DNA of 13,007 nt from an uncultured Collinsella sp. (GCA_902489855.1 CABUBS010000043.1:1-13007); one strand, 5' to 3'. Positions 1 to 7,330 are shown, counted from the first letter of the stretch. Program-made: numbers and translations. The notes: a model not told the origin generated them from the letters alone.

Positions 1-391
1 GCGCGAGACCGTGGCTATGCTGCTCCGGATGCAGGCAGAGCCCCTTGGCCCCCAGCTCGGTAAAGGCGCGCTCCAGCTCATCGGCGGCGCCACTCACCTG
101 CGGGTCCACGCTCGCAAATCCCGATAGACGATCGGGGTGCGCAGCAACAAGCGCGGCAACCTGGTCGTTGGTGCCAAAGTGCCCGCCGCACGCCGTGGTC
201 ACATCGAGCGGCATGAGCACGCTTTTCCGTACATCGCAGACATCCATCTCGGCCACGAGCTCGTCCCAGTCCATGGGGCCCATGTGCCCCATGCCAAACT
301 CACGCTCCCAAAAACCAAAGCCATCTGGCTCGTCGCCTGGCGTATAGATCTCGCCGTAGAGCATGGGCTGGACCAGCATATCGATTACCAT
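1..391 (-). CDS. Amidohydrolase family 2 (TIM-barrel metal-dependent hydrolase-like) protein, C-terminus beyond window
   Basis: The reading frame starts at the ATG at 391 and runs off the left edge with no stop; 130 residues are visible. The start is fixed by a GGAAAGGAG ribosome binding site just upstream. The fold family is suggested by the N-terminal VIDMLVQP strand, the pattern of a cap helix followed by HPDRLSGFASVDPQ, and the GAKGLCLHPEQ strand near residue 115, all typical of the Amidohydro_2 group that includes ACMSD-like decarboxylases and hydratases. Family members normally carry an HxH metal motif straight after the first strand (IDxHxH); here it reads IDMLVQP, so both histidines are missing. 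It lies 27 nt downstream of the second kinase and is probably co-transcribed with it. The substrate cannot be told; by context it may act on a product of fructosamine breakdown. Confidence 0.75.
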   Translation of the reverse strand, partial: MVIDMLVQPMLYGEIYTPGDEPDGFGFWEREFGMGHMGPMDWDELVAEMDVCDVRKSVLMPLDVTTACGGHFGTNDQVAALVAAHPDRLSGFASVDPQVSGAADELERAFTELGAKGLCLHPEQHSHGLA

Positions 392-418
392 CTTGTACTC
401 CTTTCCAGGCTTTTGTTC

Positions 419-1219
419 CTAGTACGGTTCGAACGACCCAATGACTCGGGACGAAAGCTCGGCACCGGCATGCATGCACGCCGGCACGTCAAGCCCATCC
501 AGTACACCCTTGGTGAATCCGGCGATATACGAGTCGCCGGCGCCCACGGTATTGACAACCTTCTCGGCCGGCACGATCCCACATTCATAGAAGCGCTCAC
601 CGTCATAGGCGATGCTTCCCTTCTCGCCAAGCGTGGCGACCGCCACGCGCGGGCCCAGCTCCTGCACATGGCGCACCCAGTCGCGCAGCTCCGCGCTATC
701 CTCCTCAAACGACATAAAGGCATAGTCCACGTAAGGAAAATGGTTCTCACAGGCGTATTCGGGATCTTGACTGAACACCGAAAAGTCCATGACGACGGTC
801 TTGCCTGCCTCGTGCCATTCGGGCAGCAGGTCTAAGCAGTTTCCAAACAGGTCGGTATGGATGACATCGTGCTCCAGGATAAATGCCCGGTCATCATCGT
901 TTGGTCGGTACGTTTCCATGACACCGTCAATCGCTTCGAGATGCACGCGGTCGACGCCGTCCTTCAACGCCATGAGCATCACCGAGGTATCGCCGTCCTC
1001 CACGCGAAGATGCGAGATGTCGAACCCCTCGGCAGCCAGCGCCTCGCGCATTTTGTCTCCGTACTCGTCCTTTCCGACGACCGACACCGCAGATACCGAT
1101 ATGCCCATTCGCGCCAGGTGGATACCCCAGTCGATGCCATTGCCAGTCGGATAGAACACGCCGATGTTTTGATACACGTCCGCACAGCAAAAGCCAGCTG
1201 CACATGCTTTGATATCCAT
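419..1219 (-). CDS. PfkB-family sugar kinase, diverged FrlD-like (second fructosamine kinase paralogue)
   Basis: This 266-residue protein belongs to the ribokinase/PfkB family, which transfers phosphate from ATP to sugar hydroxyls. The C-terminal signature NTVGAGDS (about residues 223-230) supplies the anion hole and the catalytic Asp229. Shared blocks such as YDGERFYE and VVMDFS match the neighbouring FrlD-like kinase and E. coli FrlD. The frame can be opened from a TTG five codons earlier, but the ATG at 1219 is preferred because GGAG lies six bases before it. The N-terminal substrate region differs from FrlD: the GDN of the first strand is lost in a small deletion, and the PGGNAVN box reads PTGNGID (residues 24-30). 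It therefore may phosphorylate another Amadori-type sugar. It follows a terminator and precedes the Amidohydro_2 gene. Confidence 0.85.
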   Translation of the reverse strand: MDIKACAAGFCCADVYQNIGVFYPTGNGIDWGIHLARMGISVSAVSVVGKDEYGDKMREALAAEGFDISHLRVEDGDTSVMLMALKDGVDRVHLEAIDGVMETYRPNDDDRAFILEHDVIHTDLFGNCLDLLPEWHEAGKTVVMDFSVFSQDPEYACENHFPYVDYAFMSFEEDSAELRDWVRHVQELGPRVAVATLGEKGSIAYDGERFYECGIVPAEKVVNTVGAGDSYIAGFTKGVLDGLDVPACMHAGAELSSRVIGSFEPY

Positions 1220-1236
1220 AGTCTTCTCCAGCAATC

Positions 1237-1264
1237 AAAAAGGGGCCCACCCAAGGCGAGCCCC
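1237..1264 (-). terminator. Rho-independent terminator between the two PfkB kinases
   Basis: On the minus strand the arms GGGGCTCGC (1264-1256) and GTGGGCCCC (1250-1242) form a 9-bp stem, with two G-U pairs, around the 5-nt loop CTTGG; TTTTT follows at 1241-1237. It should end most transcripts after the FrlD-like kinase. The U-tract stops about 10 nt before the ribosome binding site of the next kinase, leaving no room for a separate promoter, so the downstream pair of genes would rely on read-through. Confidence 0.85.
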
Positions 1265-1337
1265 TATCCGAATTCCGATGTAATCTAGCGTCAGTCAGCC
1301 AAGGCTTCAGCCCCAAGCCTCCCAGCGCTTTCTCAGG
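1265..1337 (-). other. Intercistronic spacer upstream of terminator, with a small hairpin
   Basis: This gap follows the stop of the FrlD-like kinase. It holds a 6-bp hairpin on the minus strand, AGGCTT (1320-1315) with AAGCCT (1307-1302) around a 7-nt loop, located upstream of the main terminator. I see no convincing promoter: no hexamer pair at 16-18 nt spacing comes close to consensus. Confidence 0.4.
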
Positions 1338-2201
1338 CTACTCGGTGATCGGAGCTCCGTGGCCCCAAGAGCCCTCCATGCCGCACACGGTCGAGGCAAA
1401 ACCTGCCGCAAAATCGAGCGCACGCTCAATGGCCTCAGGTCTGTCCTCGCCGCGCTTGGCGGAATCGAGATAGCACATCATGAATGAAGTCAGGAACGAG
1501 TCACCGGCTCCCATGGTGTCCTTCATGTCCGTTACAGGCTTTGCCAGCTGGCGATAGTAGCGCTCACCGTCATAGGCGATGCAGCCCTCGGCGCCCGCCG
1601 TTGCGGACACAAAGCGCGGGCCCAAATTCTTAACCCAAGCGAGGCGCTCACGAATCTCATCCTCACTTGCAGCATCGGCAGCGCTAAAGAAAGCGAAGTC
1701 GACAAACGGGGCAATCTGCTCATAGTATTCATCGGTGGAATCGTCCGAGAAGTCAAACGATACGGTGATGCCCGCAGCCTTCAGCTTGGGGAGCTCGCGC
1801 TCGGTAAAGCAGTAGTTGCCCGAGTGGACTACGTCGAACTGCTTCATGTATGCCAGATCAAAGCGATCGAGCACATAGCGCGCATCGCCACGAATGCCGC
1901 CCTCGTTGGAGCCGAGGAATACGCGGTCGCCATCGACCACGGTCACACGCGCCGCGCCGTTCTCGCCAATAAGCTGCTCGCACTTAGCGAGCTCGATGCC
2001 CTCGTCCTCGAGACTTGCAATCACATGCTCGGCAGCGGTGTCGTTGCCAAAGATGCCCATGTACGCGGAGCGCGCGGCGCCGCACTTCTTGGCGTAAACG
2101 GCAAAATTCACCGCATTGCCGCCGGGATACATGGTATGGATATGCTCATAACGGTCGACGACGTTGTCACCGAACCCGAGCGCGTTAACGTTAAAAGCCA
2201 T
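1338..2201 (-). CDS. frlD: Fructoselysine 6-kinase-like PfkB-family kinase
   Basis: This 287-residue kinase most resembles E. coli FrlD, which phosphorylates fructoselysine at C6 in the cytoplasm. Diagnostic blocks are GDNVVDRYE (residues 11-19), the substrate loop PGGNAVN (26-32), SFDFSDD (148-154), FVDFAFFSA (166-174), and the ATP/anion-hole motif DTMGAGDS (228-235) with catalytic Asp234. The length fits the family (about 260-300). The start at 2201 has an AGGAAGG ribosome binding site that overlaps the stop region of the upstream deglycase gene, so the two are tightly coupled. Its product is the substrate of that deglycase. A terminator follows. Specificity for lysine versus another amine cannot be read from the sequence. 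Confidence 0.87.
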   Translation of the reverse strand: MAFNVNALGFGDNVVDRYEHIHTMYPGGNAVNFAVYAKKCGAARSAYMGIFGNDTAAEHVIASLEDEGIELAKCEQLIGENGAARVTVVDGDRVFLGSNEGGIRGDARYVLDRFDLAYMKQFDVVHSGNYCFTERELPKLKAAGITVSFDFSDDSTDEYYEQIAPFVDFAFFSAADAASEDEIRERLAWVKNLGPRFVSATAGAEGCIAYDGERYYRQLAKPVTDMKDTMGAGDSFLTSFMMCYLDSAKRGEDRPEAIERALDFAAGFASTVCGMEGSWGHGAPITE

Positions 2202-2215
2202 GGTATCTATCCTTC

Positions 2216-3184
2216 CTAGTACTCAACAACGCCCATATAGCGGCGGAAGTCGGGGTCGTGATCGAACACCTTGCCGCGCGCTGCACGCAGCTCGCAGTTC
2301 ATGGCGTAGAACAGCACCGGATCCAGATAGGCACGAACGCTCGCCGGCACGGCTTCCATGCCGTACTCCTTGGCATCAAGCACCATCAGCGTGTCGGTAT
2401 GGGTCTCGAGGAACGCCAGGGCGCGCTCATCCATAGGACGGCACTCGCTCGAGCCCATCTGCAAGAAGTAGAAGACGCCATCCTGGGTAGCCTCAAAGGG
2501 GCCATGGAAGTACTCGGCGGAGTGGATATAGCTGCAGTGCTGCCACTGCATCTCCATGAGCGAGCAGATGGCAAAGCCGTACGTCTGGCTAAAGTTGGGA
2601 CCGCTGCCCAGGATATAGAAGAACTCATGCTCCTGGCAAAGCTTGGCAAAGCGATCGCCCAGCTCGGCATTTACCTTTTCGCGTGCGGGAGGCAAAATCT
2701 TATCCATTTCGGCAATACCGGCATACATGTCGGCGAGATCGGCATAGCCCTCCTGCTGGTCGAGCAGCTCGGCCGCAAGCGACAGCGAGATGCCGGCAGG
2801 GACTTCGGCCTGCGGAACGCCCTCGCCCCACGGGTACACCCAGGTGACCCACTTGCCAGTATCGATCTTGGAACCGGCGTTATCGGTCTGCGCGATCACC
2901 GTCGCGCCCGCGGCAAGGGCAATCTCGCAGCCCTCGACGACCTCGGGGGTATTGCCGCTGTGACTGCAGGCAATGACCAGGGACTTCTCGCCCAGGCGAC
3001 GGGGACGCATGATGTCGAACTCACGGGCCGTATAGATATACGACGTGAACGTCGTCGCCTCGCGCTGCAAGAGCTCATGGGCCGGAATCAGATCGATCAT
3101 GGAGCCACCGCAGGCGATCCAGTAGACGCTGTCGAACTTGCCCTTCTCGGCAATTGCTTCCTTAATCAGATCATGTGCGTTCAT
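2216..3184 (-). CDS. frlB: SIS-domain fructosamine 6-phosphate deglycase (FrlB/FraB type)
   Basis: This 322-residue enzyme should split a 6-phosphofructosamine (for example fructoselysine 6-phosphate) into glucose 6-phosphate and the free amine. It has two SIS modules: the first with ACGGSMI (24-30) and the phosphate-binding SHSGNTPE (74-81), the second with GSGPNFSQ (193-200). Glu211 in LMEM and His227 in YFHGP are 16 residues apart, the same spacing as the Glu/His pair proposed for acid/base catalysis in Salmonella FraB. The C-terminus HDPDFRRYMGVVEY matches the FrlB ending. A longer frame opens upstream, but the ATG at 3184 follows a GGAAAGGAA ribosome binding site and begins at the conserved part, so I use it. 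It lies between the epimerase and kinase genes. Confidence 0.9.
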   Translation of the reverse strand: MNAHDLIKEAIAEKGKFDSVYWIACGGSMIDLIPAHELLQREATTFTSYIYTAREFDIMRPRRLGEKSLVIACSHSGNTPEVVEGCEIALAAGATVIAQTDNAGSKIDTGKWVTWVYPWGEGVPQAEVPAGISLSLAAELLDQQEGYADLADMYAGIAEMDKILPPAREKVNAELGDRFAKLCQEHEFFYILGSGPNFSQTYGFAICSLMEMQWQHCSYIHSAEYFHGPFEATQDGVFYFLQMGSSECRPMDERALAFLETHTDTLMVLDAKEYGMEAVPASVRAYLDPVLFYAMNCELRAARGKVFDHDPDFRRYMGVVEY

Positions 3185-3207
3185 GTTTAGTTCCTTTCCA
3201 GCTTGGC

Positions 3208-3237
3208 CGGCCATGCAGGACGTGTCTTGCATGGCCG
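3208..3237 (-). other. Intercistronic RNA hairpin without U-tract
   Basis: A perfect 10-bp inverted repeat, CGGCCATGCA with TGCATGGCCG, flanks a 10-nt loop in the 66-nt gap between the epimerase stop and the deglycase ribosome binding site. The loop can close further by GA/TC after one mismatch. No T-run follows on either strand, so it is not an intrinsic terminator. In the operon mRNA it would form a stable stem about 20 nt before the deglycase start, a position that fits mRNA processing or protection of the downstream segment. Confidence 0.6.
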
Positions 3238-3250
3238 AGCAAAATCTTAT

Positions 3251-4102
3251 CTAGTCAATCAGATACTTCTCGAAGGCGGCCATGTTCTTGGCGTCTGCCG
3301 CCGCCGGATCATCGAAGTAACGACCGTCCGTGATTTCCTGGCCCAACATGCCATCGAAACCATGGGCGTTGAGCGTGGCGACGAAGGCATCCATATCGTG
3401 CTTGCCGTCGCCCCAGACCAGATGGCCATAGGGATCTCCGTCGATAAAGTGCATCTCGTGGATCGCACCGTCGCCAAATGCGGCAAACCAGTCCTCGAGC
3501 GACTCGCCCGCAACGCCCATTGCGGTCGTATCGACCATAGGCTGCAGGTACGGACTCGCGACTTCATCGATCATGCGCTTGGCATCGGCGACGGTCGTCA
3601 CAAGGTTGCTCTCCTCGGGACGCAGGCTCTCCATCGTTAGCACCAGACCGTGCTCGCCGGCATACTCCGCCAAGATGGATAGGTGCTCGCGGCTGCGCTT
3701 CCACGCCTCTTCGCGATCCTCGTCCCAGTCACCCCAACCCGAGTTTACGGACATGCGGTCGCATCCCAGCACCTCGGCAAGCTCGATGCCATGCTTGAAG
3801 TACGCCAGGCTCCGCTGCTCGTGGAGCGGCTTACGGGCACAATACTGCCATGGGTAGACCACGTTCTCGGGACAGAGCGTCCGATAGCGCAGACCACGGT
3901 CGGCGGCCTTTTTCGCCAGAACCTCGGCCTCAAAATACCCAGTGTGATCGAGCGTCACATGGGGCTCGGCGCACCACAGCTCGATGGACTCAAAGCCCAG
4001 GCGCTGTTGCGTATCCAAAAAATAGTCGAGCGACCACATGATGTAGTGGATGTTCATGCCCGCGATCTGCTCGCGACGCAGCGTCGGTTTGGTTTCAGGC
4101 AT
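3251..4102 (-). CDS. frlC: Sugar phosphate isomerase/epimerase-like protein (FrlC-type 3-epimerase)
   Basis: This 283-residue TIM-barrel protein of the AP-endonuclease-2/xylose isomerase-like family resembles FrlC, the E. coli enzyme that interconverts psicoselysine and fructoselysine. Probable metal ligands are Glu158 (TMESL), Asp191 (MVDTTAM), His218 (MHFIDGD) and Glu256 (GQEITDG), in the order and spacing usual for the family. The ELWCAEPH strand (41-48) lies where these enzymes bind the sugar. The start at 4102 is supported by an AAGGAGG site located inside the end of the upstream amidohydrolase gene; only one nucleotide separates the two genes, so translation is probably coupled. The family is broad, and the FrlC role rests mainly on the neighbouring kinase and deglycase. 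Confidence 0.82.
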   Translation of the reverse strand: MPETKPTLRREQIAGMNIHYIMWSLDYFLDTQQRLGFESIELWCAEPHVTLDHTGYFEAEVLAKKAADRGLRYRTLCPENVVYPWQYCARKPLHEQRSLAYFKHGIELAEVLGCDRMSVNSGWGDWDEDREEAWKRSREHLSILAEYAGEHGLVLTMESLRPEESNLVTTVADAKRMIDEVASPYLQPMVDTTAMGVAGESLEDWFAAFGDGAIHEMHFIDGDPYGHLVWGDGKHDMDAFVATLNAHGFDGMLGQEITDGRYFDDPAAADAKNMAAFEKYLID

Positions 4103-4103
4103 G

Positions 4104-5687
4104 CTAAACCTCCTTATTTCGGTCGAACACGATACGTCCGTCCGACATGGTCATATCAACAGCAAGGTCACAAGCATCGTGGTAGTCAAGGCCAAACACA
4201 TCGCGATCGAGCACACAGATGTCGGCAAGCTTACCGGCCTCGAGCGTCCCCAACTCATCCTCGCGCATCAGGTCATATGCGCCCCCTACCGTCCACGCAC
4301 GAAGGAGCTCGGCAAGCGTCAGCGTATTACCCTCATTCACGGACAAACCGTCGGCAAAGAAACCACCGCATGCGCTAAATATCGATTCGCCCAGGCTCGG
4401 AATCAAGAGCGGAAGATCGGTGCCGCAGCACACCGTGCACCCCGCGTCTTCCATACCGCGACGGTTCCAGCTGTGCAGCAGTCGGACCTCGCCGATCTGC
4501 CGACGCATCATCGACAGGCAGTCCTCGCGTTTATCGAGCGTGAGGATCTGGGGGTAGACCTCGCAGATTCCGCCCAGCTTGCCAAATAGGGCAAGATCTT
4601 CCGGATCAGAGTTCTCGAGGTCGGTAATCGCGTGGCGTCGAAGCATGACTCCGTGTTCATCTCGCGGCAGCGAAGCATACAGCGCAACGGTGTGGCGAAC
4701 GGCGCCGTCACCCTGACAATGAAGCGAGTAACGGAAGCCCTCGGCATCAATCGCGCGCAGCTCGTCCTCAATCAAACCCCACTCGGGCTCCTCGACAACC
4801 GTCTTGCCGGCAGCCCCTGCATCGGCCGTCTCCTCATAAGGGTCGATCATCTCGGCAAGCCCTGCCCACACGCCGCGATCGGTCATGCGGTTGAAGCCCG
4901 AGAAACGAACAAACGGTCCCTGGAAGCGATCGCGCGCCGCACGGGCATAGGGCAGATTCGCCCCGGCGCCCACCGGCTGCGACATCATGGAGACGCGAAC
5001 CGTCAGCTCGCCAGATTCCTCACGACGCGCCATCTCGTCGGCAAATCCGTAATAGTCGTCGAAGGCCATCTCTTTGATAGCCGTGACACCGCGAGCGTTC
5101 AGCATCGCCATGTAATCCGAATACCCGGCGCGCACCTCGGGAAGTGCCAGGAAGTCCCGCATCATACGCCAGATTTTCTCGGCATAGCAGGCCTCGGGCG
5201 TAAAGCCATAGCGCTCGCTGGCGGCGGCGTTGAGAACGCACGTCTCGGCACCCGGAGTAAAGCAAACAACAGGAACGTCTCCGAAGGCGTCGTCGAGCGC
5301 TGCCGCCGTTTTTTCATTCTCGGCGCCTTCGGCGAGCGATGCGGGAAGGTCGTGCCCAAAGGCGGCGGCACAATCGAGATGGGCATCCTTCCACAAACGC
5401 AGAAGCGCTACCACTTCGTCGACGTCAGAGGCTTCGGATAAGTCGGCTCCCAGGCTCCGCAACGCCCAGCCCGTATAGAACGTATGCACATCGACCAGGC
5501 CGGGCATGACCGTCCTGTCGCCGCAATCGATCACCTCATCTGCCTGGGCGAGAAACGAATCTGCCTCGCCAGCGCTACCGACGGCTTCAATCCGATTGCC
5601 GCGTACCGCGACAAAACCTTCAAACGGCTGGTCTTCCGTACCGGTGAAGACGCTCTTGGACGTCAGCACCGTCAAACGATCGGACAT
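4104..5687 (-). CDS. Amidohydro_3 (YtcJ-like) family amidohydrolase
   Basis: This 527-residue protein has the amidohydrolase layout: an N-terminal beta-sandwich, VMPGLVDVHTF entering the barrel (60-70), then SLHCQGDGAV (His323), RRHAITD (His352) and CCGTDLP (Asp424), and a C-terminal sandwich with GTLEAGKLADICVLD. These are landmarks of the YtcJ/Amidohydro_3 family. The metal motif HxH after the first strand reads HTF (His68, Phe70), so one ligand is absent. The start at 5687 is chosen for the AAGGAGG site overlapping the transporter's stop; the longer frame upstream is not conserved-looking. Cytoplasmic, with no signal peptide. E. coli frl has no such gene; it may hydrolyse an amide, peptide or N-acyl bond in the imported compound. 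The substrate is unknown. Confidence 0.83.
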   Translation of the reverse strand: MSDRLTVLTSKSVFTGTEDQPFEGFVAVRGNRIEAVGSAGEADSFLAQADEVIDCGDRTVMPGLVDVHTFYTGWALRSLGADLSEASDVDEVVALLRLWKDAHLDCAAAFGHDLPASLAEGAENEKTAAALDDAFGDVPVVCFTPGAETCVLNAAASERYGFTPEACYAEKIWRMMRDFLALPEVRAGYSDYMAMLNARGVTAIKEMAFDDYYGFADEMARREESGELTVRVSMMSQPVGAGANLPYARAARDRFQGPFVRFSGFNRMTDRGVWAGLAEMIDPYEETADAGAAGKTVVEEPEWGLIEDELRAIDAEGFRYSLHCQGDGAVRHTVALYASLPRDEHGVMLRRHAITDLENSDPEDLALFGKLGGICEVYPQILTLDKREDCLSMMRRQIGEVRLLHSWNRRGMEDAGCTVCCGTDLPLLIPSLGESIFSACGGFFADGLSVNEGNTLTLAELLRAWTVGGAYDLMREDELGTLEAGKLADICVLDRDVFGLDYHDACDLAVDMTMSDGRIVFDRNKEV

Positions 5688-5697
5688 CGCGACCTCC

Positions 5698-7161
5698 TTA
5701 CGCCGGAAGCATGCCGGAGATGGCGGTAATGACCAAGCCAAACACGACCATGAAGATGAAGAACTTCCAGATGGTCTTCCACCATTGGCCAAACGAGATC
5801 TTTGCCACGGCAAGGCCGGCAACCGTCATACCTGCCACGGGGCTAATGGTGTTAATGGTCTGGTTGGCAAACTGCAGCGCCGTTACGGCGGCTTCGGGGT
5901 TGAGGCCCATAAGCTCGGTCAAAGGACCCATGACAGGCATGGTAAGCGCGGCCAGGCCGGAGCTCGAAGGAACCAGGAAGGACAGGAGGCCAAGGACAAC
6001 GTACATGAACGTGGTGTACACGGCGGCAGGGGCTCCAGCAAGCAGAGTGGCAAGTGCCTGAAGGATGGTGTCGATAATCATGCCGCCCTCGGCGATGACC
6101 AGAATGCCGCGAGCGATACCGATAACGACGGCTGCGTAGGCAAAGTCGGCAAGACCCTTAACGAACTCATCGGCGATGGTCTGCTGGTCAAGACCGCCCA
6201 GGATACCGGCGAGCAGCCCCATGCCAAGGAACACGGCAGAGATCTCGTTCATATACCAGCCCTGCGTAACAAGACCCCACACGATAAGCGCCATACCACC
6301 GGCAAAATCAATCAGCACGAGCTTCTGGCGAGTGGTGAACTCTTCCTCGATGGAAGCATCGGTCACGGAGAACTCAATGCGCTTGAGTTTGTCGTCCTCG
6401 AACGTAACGGACGACTTGGGGTTCTTCTTGACGCGCATGGCATAACGCATGGCCCATGCGATGCCGGCGGCGGTGAAAATAACCCATGCAACGGCACGCA
6501 ACCACAGCTGCGGGTTGCCCTCGATGCCAATGATGCCCTGCGCGATCAAAACGTTGAACGGGTCAATCGTCGAGGCGCAGTAGCCCAAGTTGGGACCGAG
6601 GAAGCAGATGATAAATGCCGTCATGGAGTCATATCCGATGCCCATCATGATGGGGATGAAGATGGCATAGAACGGCAGGGCTTCCTCAGACATGCCAAAC
6701 GTGGTGCCGCAAATGGACAACAGCGTCATGGTAATAGGAATGATGAGGATGTCTTTGTTTTTGAGCTTTTTAATCACGCGGCTCATACCGGCGTTAAGCG
6801 CGTTGGTCTTGGTGATGATCGCGAACGAGCCGCCGATCAGCAAGACGAACGCAACGACGTCGGCGGCCTCTTGAATACCCTTAGTAGGCGCCTGCAGGAC
6901 CGCAAAGATATCTTGGCCCAGGTTAACGGTCTCGCCGGTCTCGGAATCGGTATAGTTCTTATCGACCTGTTCATAGGTTCCGGCAACGGCGACTTCGCGC
7001 TCGCCTGCCGCAGTCGAGATCGTCTTGCGCTGGTATTGGCCAGAAGGAACGACCCAGGTTAAAACTGCAAAAACCACGATCAGCAAGAACATGATCGTAT
7101 AGACGTGCGGTAATTTGAATTTGAAACGTCTGTTTGTCTTCTTCGCCTTCGTATCTGACAT
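5698..7161 (-). CDS. YfcC/DcuC-family integral membrane carrier, probable substrate importer of the operon
   Basis: This 487-residue membrane protein belongs to the YfcC branch of the anaerobic C4-dicarboxylate carrier (DcuC) superfamily. It starts with a basic segment and a first membrane helix (about 19-39) ending in WVVPSGQY, then a polar external loop (about 41-97), then many hydrophobic helices. Signature stretches are TTFGMSEEALPF (153-164), the VPSSSGLAALTMP hairpin (397-409) and FANQTINTISP (431-441). The start at 7161 has TGGAGG five bases upstream; an upstream in-frame extension of 20 residues lacks this. It is the first gene after the operon promoter and lies ten bases before the amidohydrolase. 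E. coli uses an APC-type permease (FrlA) here, so this is a replacement. Import of a fructosamine, fructosyl amino acid or peptide is inferred from context. Confidence 0.88.
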   Translation of the reverse strand: MSDTKAKKTNRRFKFKLPHVYTIMFLLIVVFAVLTWVVPSGQYQRKTISTAAGEREVAVAGTYEQVDKNYTDSETGETVNLGQDIFAVLQAPTKGIQEAADVVAFVLLIGGSFAIITKTNALNAGMSRVIKKLKNKDILIIPITMTLLSICGTTFGMSEEALPFYAIFIPIMMGIGYDSMTAFIICFLGPNLGYCASTIDPFNVLIAQGIIGIEGNPQLWLRAVAWVIFTAAGIAWAMRYAMRVKKNPKSSVTFEDDKLKRIEFSVTDASIEEEFTTRQKLVLIDFAGGMALIVWGLVTQGWYMNEISAVFLGMGLLAGILGGLDQQTIADEFVKGLADFAYAAVVIGIARGILVIAEGGMIIDTILQALATLLAGAPAAVYTTFMYVVLGLLSFLVPSSSGLAALTMPVMGPLTELMGLNPEAAVTALQFANQTINTISPVAGMTVAGLAVAKISFGQWWKTIWKFFIFMVVFGLVITAISGMLPA

Positions 7162-7179
7162 AGATACCTCCAAAGAACC

Positions 7180-7199
7180 CGAGACCTTATCGTGTCTCG
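7180..7199 (-). other. Leader hairpin upstream of the carrier gene
   Basis: The arms CGAGAC and GTCTCG form a perfect 6-bp stem around an 8-nt loop in the untranslated leader, ending about ten bases before the TGGAGG ribosome binding site. No T-run follows it, so it is not a terminator. It could equally be read as a DNA palindrome for a regulator. Confidence 0.4.
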
Positions 7200-7220
7200 C
7201 TTTAACGTTCGCGCAATGCA

Positions 7221-7236
7221 AACGTCCTATGACGTT
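7221..7236 (-). promoter_or_regulatory. Candidate repressor operator at the operon start site
   Basis: AACGTC-ATAG-GACGTT (minus strand) is a perfect 6-bp inverted repeat with a 4-bp spacer. It lies just downstream of the predicted -10 box and would cover the transcription start, the classic repression position. The core has GT-N2-TA-N2-AC symmetry, close to sites of GntR/HutC regulators (GT...TA...AC). The regulator gene next door is the obvious candidate ligand-responsive repressor. Confidence 0.55.
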
Positions 7237-7240
7237 CTAT

Positions 7241-7269
7241 AGATTATCAGCGTGTTTTTAGCACTTCAA
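7241..7269 (-). promoter_or_regulatory. Sigma-70-type promoter of the Amadori-compound operon
   Basis: On the minus strand TTGAAG (7269-7264) is followed after exactly 17 bases by TAATCT (7246-7241). The -10 box is preceded by TGA, giving an extended -10. The start site would be near 7234, inside the inverted repeat, leaving a leader of about 73 nt before the carrier's ATG. Confidence 0.6.
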
Positions 7270-7300
7270 GGATATTTCGGACAGGTTGCGAAGACTCGGG

Positions 7301-7314
7301 TGAACGGTCGTTCA
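7301..7314. promoter_or_regulatory. Upstream palindrome, possible second regulator site
   Basis: TGAACG-GT-CGTTCA is a perfect inverted repeat about 30 bp upstream of the -35 box and 17 bp downstream of the regulator's terminator hairpin. Its half-site AACG/CGTT is shared with the operator candidate at 7221-7236, though the spacing differs. It may be an auxiliary or activator site. Confidence 0.35.
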
Positions 7315-7330
7315 ACGGCGGCGAACGGCA

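Noticed and set aside
1265..1337. Promoter for the second kinase
   Set aside because: I found no -35/-10 pair at proper spacing, and any start here would have to pass the terminator at 1237-1264.
2258..3190. Plus-strand open frame opposite the deglycase gene
   Set aside because: It mirrors the codons of a protein with conserved catalytic residues and has no domain of its own.
5506..7062. Plus-strand open frame of 518 codons opposite the carrier gene
   Set aside because: It is antisense to a clear membrane carrier with good start and motifs; the translation is low-complexity, rich in His, Gly, Arg and Asp, as expected for a shadow of GC-rich codons, and lacks a ribosome binding site.
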